64,000 nucleotides of DNA from the NCBI GenBank assembly GCA_902800045.1, contig CADCCZ010000002.1:62001-126000 (forward strand). The letters are read 5' to 3'. Numbering within the stretch: the first letter of the stretch is position 1; the number at the start of each line of letters is the position of its first letter. The DNA is from an uncultured Bacteroidia bacterium (GTDB lineage: Bacteria; Bacteroidota; Bacteroidia; Bacteroidales; ML635J-15). Under the pieces are notes generated by a model. The model made no database searches, had not been told where the DNA came from, and saw only the letters and a program-made list of their open reading frames with translations. Below, piece after piece: positions 62,373-64,000 of this stretch. Both the position numbers and the translations under genes were made by a program.

Positions 62373-64000
62373 ATGCTGAAAAAAAGTTTTCGAAGCATAT
62401 TTGTAGTGGTACTTGCCAGTATCGTAGTGCTGTCGTGCGCTAAGCAGGTTATGCTTACCGGCGGAGTCAAGGACGTTACGCCTCCCGAAGCTCGCGAAAG
62501 CACACCCGAAAACGGCTCCACCAATTTTTCGGCTAAACACATAACGGTAAAATTCAACGAGTACATAAAACTCAACGATGTCGCATCGAAGCTGATTGTA
62601 TCGCCTCCTATGGAGGAAAAGCCAGTTGCAGTTGTAAGCGGTAAAAAGTTGAAAATCAAAATCAATACCGACCAGTTGAAACCCAATACGACCTACTGCC
62701 TCAACTTCAACGATGCGGTAGCCGACATCAACGAAAATAACGCGCTCAACAGTTTCGTATATGCTTTTTCCACTGGCAACGAAATCGACTCGCTGGCATT
62801 TGCAGGAACTGTTTTCGATGCATTCACGCGCAAACCTGTGAACGATGCCTGGGTAATGCTCTACAGCAACTTTTCCGACACGGCTGTCGCCAAAACAATG
62901 CCCGACTATATCACAAAAGTCAACAAACAGGGCAATTTCAGGATAGGCTACGTGCGCGAAAACGACTACAAAATTTTTGCCCTGCGCGACAACAACTCGA
63001 ATTTTATGTTCGACCTGCCCGAGGAGTACATAGCATTCGACGATACCACGCGGCATCCTACCGTCGAAATTTCGTACGACACCATAAAGGCGAAGGACAA
63101 GGAGACCGATTCGGTAGTGACGAAAACGAAGTATTTGCCCGACGACATCAAATTGCTACTGTTCAAGGAAGACAAGACTCCGCAGTTTTTCAAATCGACA
63201 AAGCGAATCAAGCGAAACTACTTCGAAATGGTGTTCAATTTCACTCAGTACGAAAATTTCAAGTTCACCGTACCAGGTGACGATTCGGCATTTGTATGGG
63301 CGATTGAAAATCCCGACACTGTCCATATCTGGCTAAAGGACACAGCATTGATTGCCTCCGACACGCTAAAGATTCTTGCAGAATATACCGACCCGGCATT
63401 CCCCGACAGTATTCATCTCGACACCCTGAAATTCCGCAAGCAGGACAAGCTGTTTGCCGACACGGTGCTAGTCATGAAACCTGCCAAGGACAAACGGCCA
63501 AATGCCGACTATTACATTTCGTTTTCACAACCGATAGCGCATTTCGACGAAAGCGGACTGAAGCTTTTCGGAGCGGTAGACACGCTGTTCGAACCTATGG
63601 ATTGCAAGGTGGAAAAAGATTCGGCTTGCCCGCTGAACCTCAAAGTCATAGCCGACATTGCCGAAGGCCGCAAATACAAGATTATTGTCGATTCGGCATT
63701 TGCCACCTGCATCTACGGGTATGCCAACGAAGCCGACACAATTGAAATTGTGCCGATGCGGGAAACCGATTTCGGAGCATTAAAAGTTATATTCCAAGAC
63801 GACAGGCAATACGTGGTGGAACTGCTTCAGGGCGACAAGGTTAAGTACAGACAAACCAGCGAAAGCATGACGGCTACATTCACCTATCTGCTTCCTGGCA
63901 AGTACGACATACGCATCATCGACGACGAAAACGGAAATTGTCGCTGGGACACTGGCGACTATTCGCTGCACAAACAACCAGAAAAGGTCTTCTATTACCC
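62373..64000 (+). CDS. Ig-like (Big_5) domain lipoprotein, partial
   Basis: 542 codons in the window, open at the right edge with no stop. Lipoprotein signal with lipobox VVLSC (C22). Residues about 47-132 are an SbsA/Big_5-type Ig-like domain: TPENGSTNFSAKHITVKFNE, then TYCLNFNDAVADINENN and FSTG. The following part (about 138-210) looks like a carnitine-type beta-sandwich (FAGTVFDAFTRKPVNDAWVML). Conserved in Bacteroidota as a single-copy envelope lipoprotein of unknown role. The last residues visible (DENGNCRWDTGDYSLHKQPEKVFYY) are close to the usual C-terminus of this family. Confidence 0.85.
   Translation, partial: MLKKSFRSIFVVVLASIVVLSCAKQVMLTGGVKDVTPPEARESTPENGSTNFSAKHITVKFNEYIKLNDVASKLIVSPPMEEKPVAVVSGKKLKIKINTDQLKPNTTYCLNFNDAVADINENNALNSFVYAFSTGNEIDSLAFAGTVFDAFTRKPVNDAWVMLYSNFSDTAVAKTMPDYITKVNKQGNFRIGYVRENDYKIFALRDNNSNFMFDLPEEYIAFDDTTRHPTVEISYDTIKAKDKETDSVVTKTKYLPDDIKLLLFKEDKTPQFFKSTKRIKRNYFEMVFNFTQYENFKFTVPGDDSAFVWAIENPDTVHIWLKDTALIASDTLKILAEYTDPAFPDSIHLDTLKFRKQDKLFADTVLVMKPAKDKRPNADYYISFSQPIAHFDESGLKLFGAVDTLFEPMDCKVEKDSACPLNLKVIADIAEGRKYKIIVDSAFATCIYGYANEADTIEIVPMRETDFGALKVIFQDDRQYVVELLQGDKVKYRQTSESMTATFTYLLPGKYDIRIIDDENGNCRWDTGDYSLHKQPEKVFYY

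Overview
The window looks like a chromosomal segment of a Bacteroidota bacterium, most likely Bacteroidales. Four things point there. The division and cell-wall cluster has the gene order of that phylum and a meso-diaminopimelate-type MurE. There are many type IX secretion system (T9SS) components and substrates. Many genes are preceded by the phylum-specific -7 promoter box TAnnTTTG, with no purine-rich Shine-Dalgarno sequence. ATP synthase epsilon is of the short kind. I see no rRNA, tRNA, CRISPR array, complete insertion sequence or prophage.

Layout. 1-6959 (minus) is the first half of the dcw operon: mraZ-rsmH-ftsL-ftsI-murE-mraY-murD, with murD cut by the window edge. 7000-16849 is accessory: a DUF1016/PDDEXK nuclease between two copies of an intergenic repeat, a 1734-residue T9SS type A adhesin, an unknown membrane protein behind a long structured leader, an acyltransferase and an orphan Vsr endonuclease. 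16852-22302 (minus) holds a secreted HEXXH metalloprotease with kdsC and a DUF2520 gene, then atpC-atpD, which are not joined to the other ATP synthase genes. 22581-24893 encodes an unrecognised 770-residue EF-hand-containing membrane protein. 25128-30849 has a second type A T9SS protein, a zinc-ribbon/Nif3 pair and a MerR regulator. 30927-34838 is a second accessory block: a Fic protein with twin palindromic operators, an AlbA/Schlafen-like protein next to a PfkB kinase, and a HepT-MntA toxin-antitoxin pair. 35035-36555 is a DUF4173 membrane protein.

36685-50352 is the most striking region. A PorP/SprF outer-membrane protein and a PorE-like OmpA/TPR/beta-propeller lipoprotein-like partner are read one way. 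Two paralogous giant PKD-repeat proteins (1484 and 1486 residues) with T9SS type B (gliding-motility type) C-terminal domains, separated by a lipoprotein gene, are read the other way. This looks like a dedicated secretion, attachment and cargo cassette. 50385-54924 has arginine decarboxylase, pdxJ and a tightly overlapping glycosyltransferase/sedoheptulose-phosphate isomerase/thioesterase operon. 55077-61154 carries a second T9SS attachment pair, a PorU2-like C25 protease and a PorV/PorQ-family barrel. 61223-64000 holds pssA, purS and the start of an Ig-like-domain lipoprotein.

The intergenic DNA is rich in small palindromic repeats. Some reach into genes: one REP-like hairpin encodes the C-terminal tail of PssA, and another repeat-like insertion lies inside the sorting domain of the large type A adhesin. 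All calls come from reading the sequence; no database search was run.
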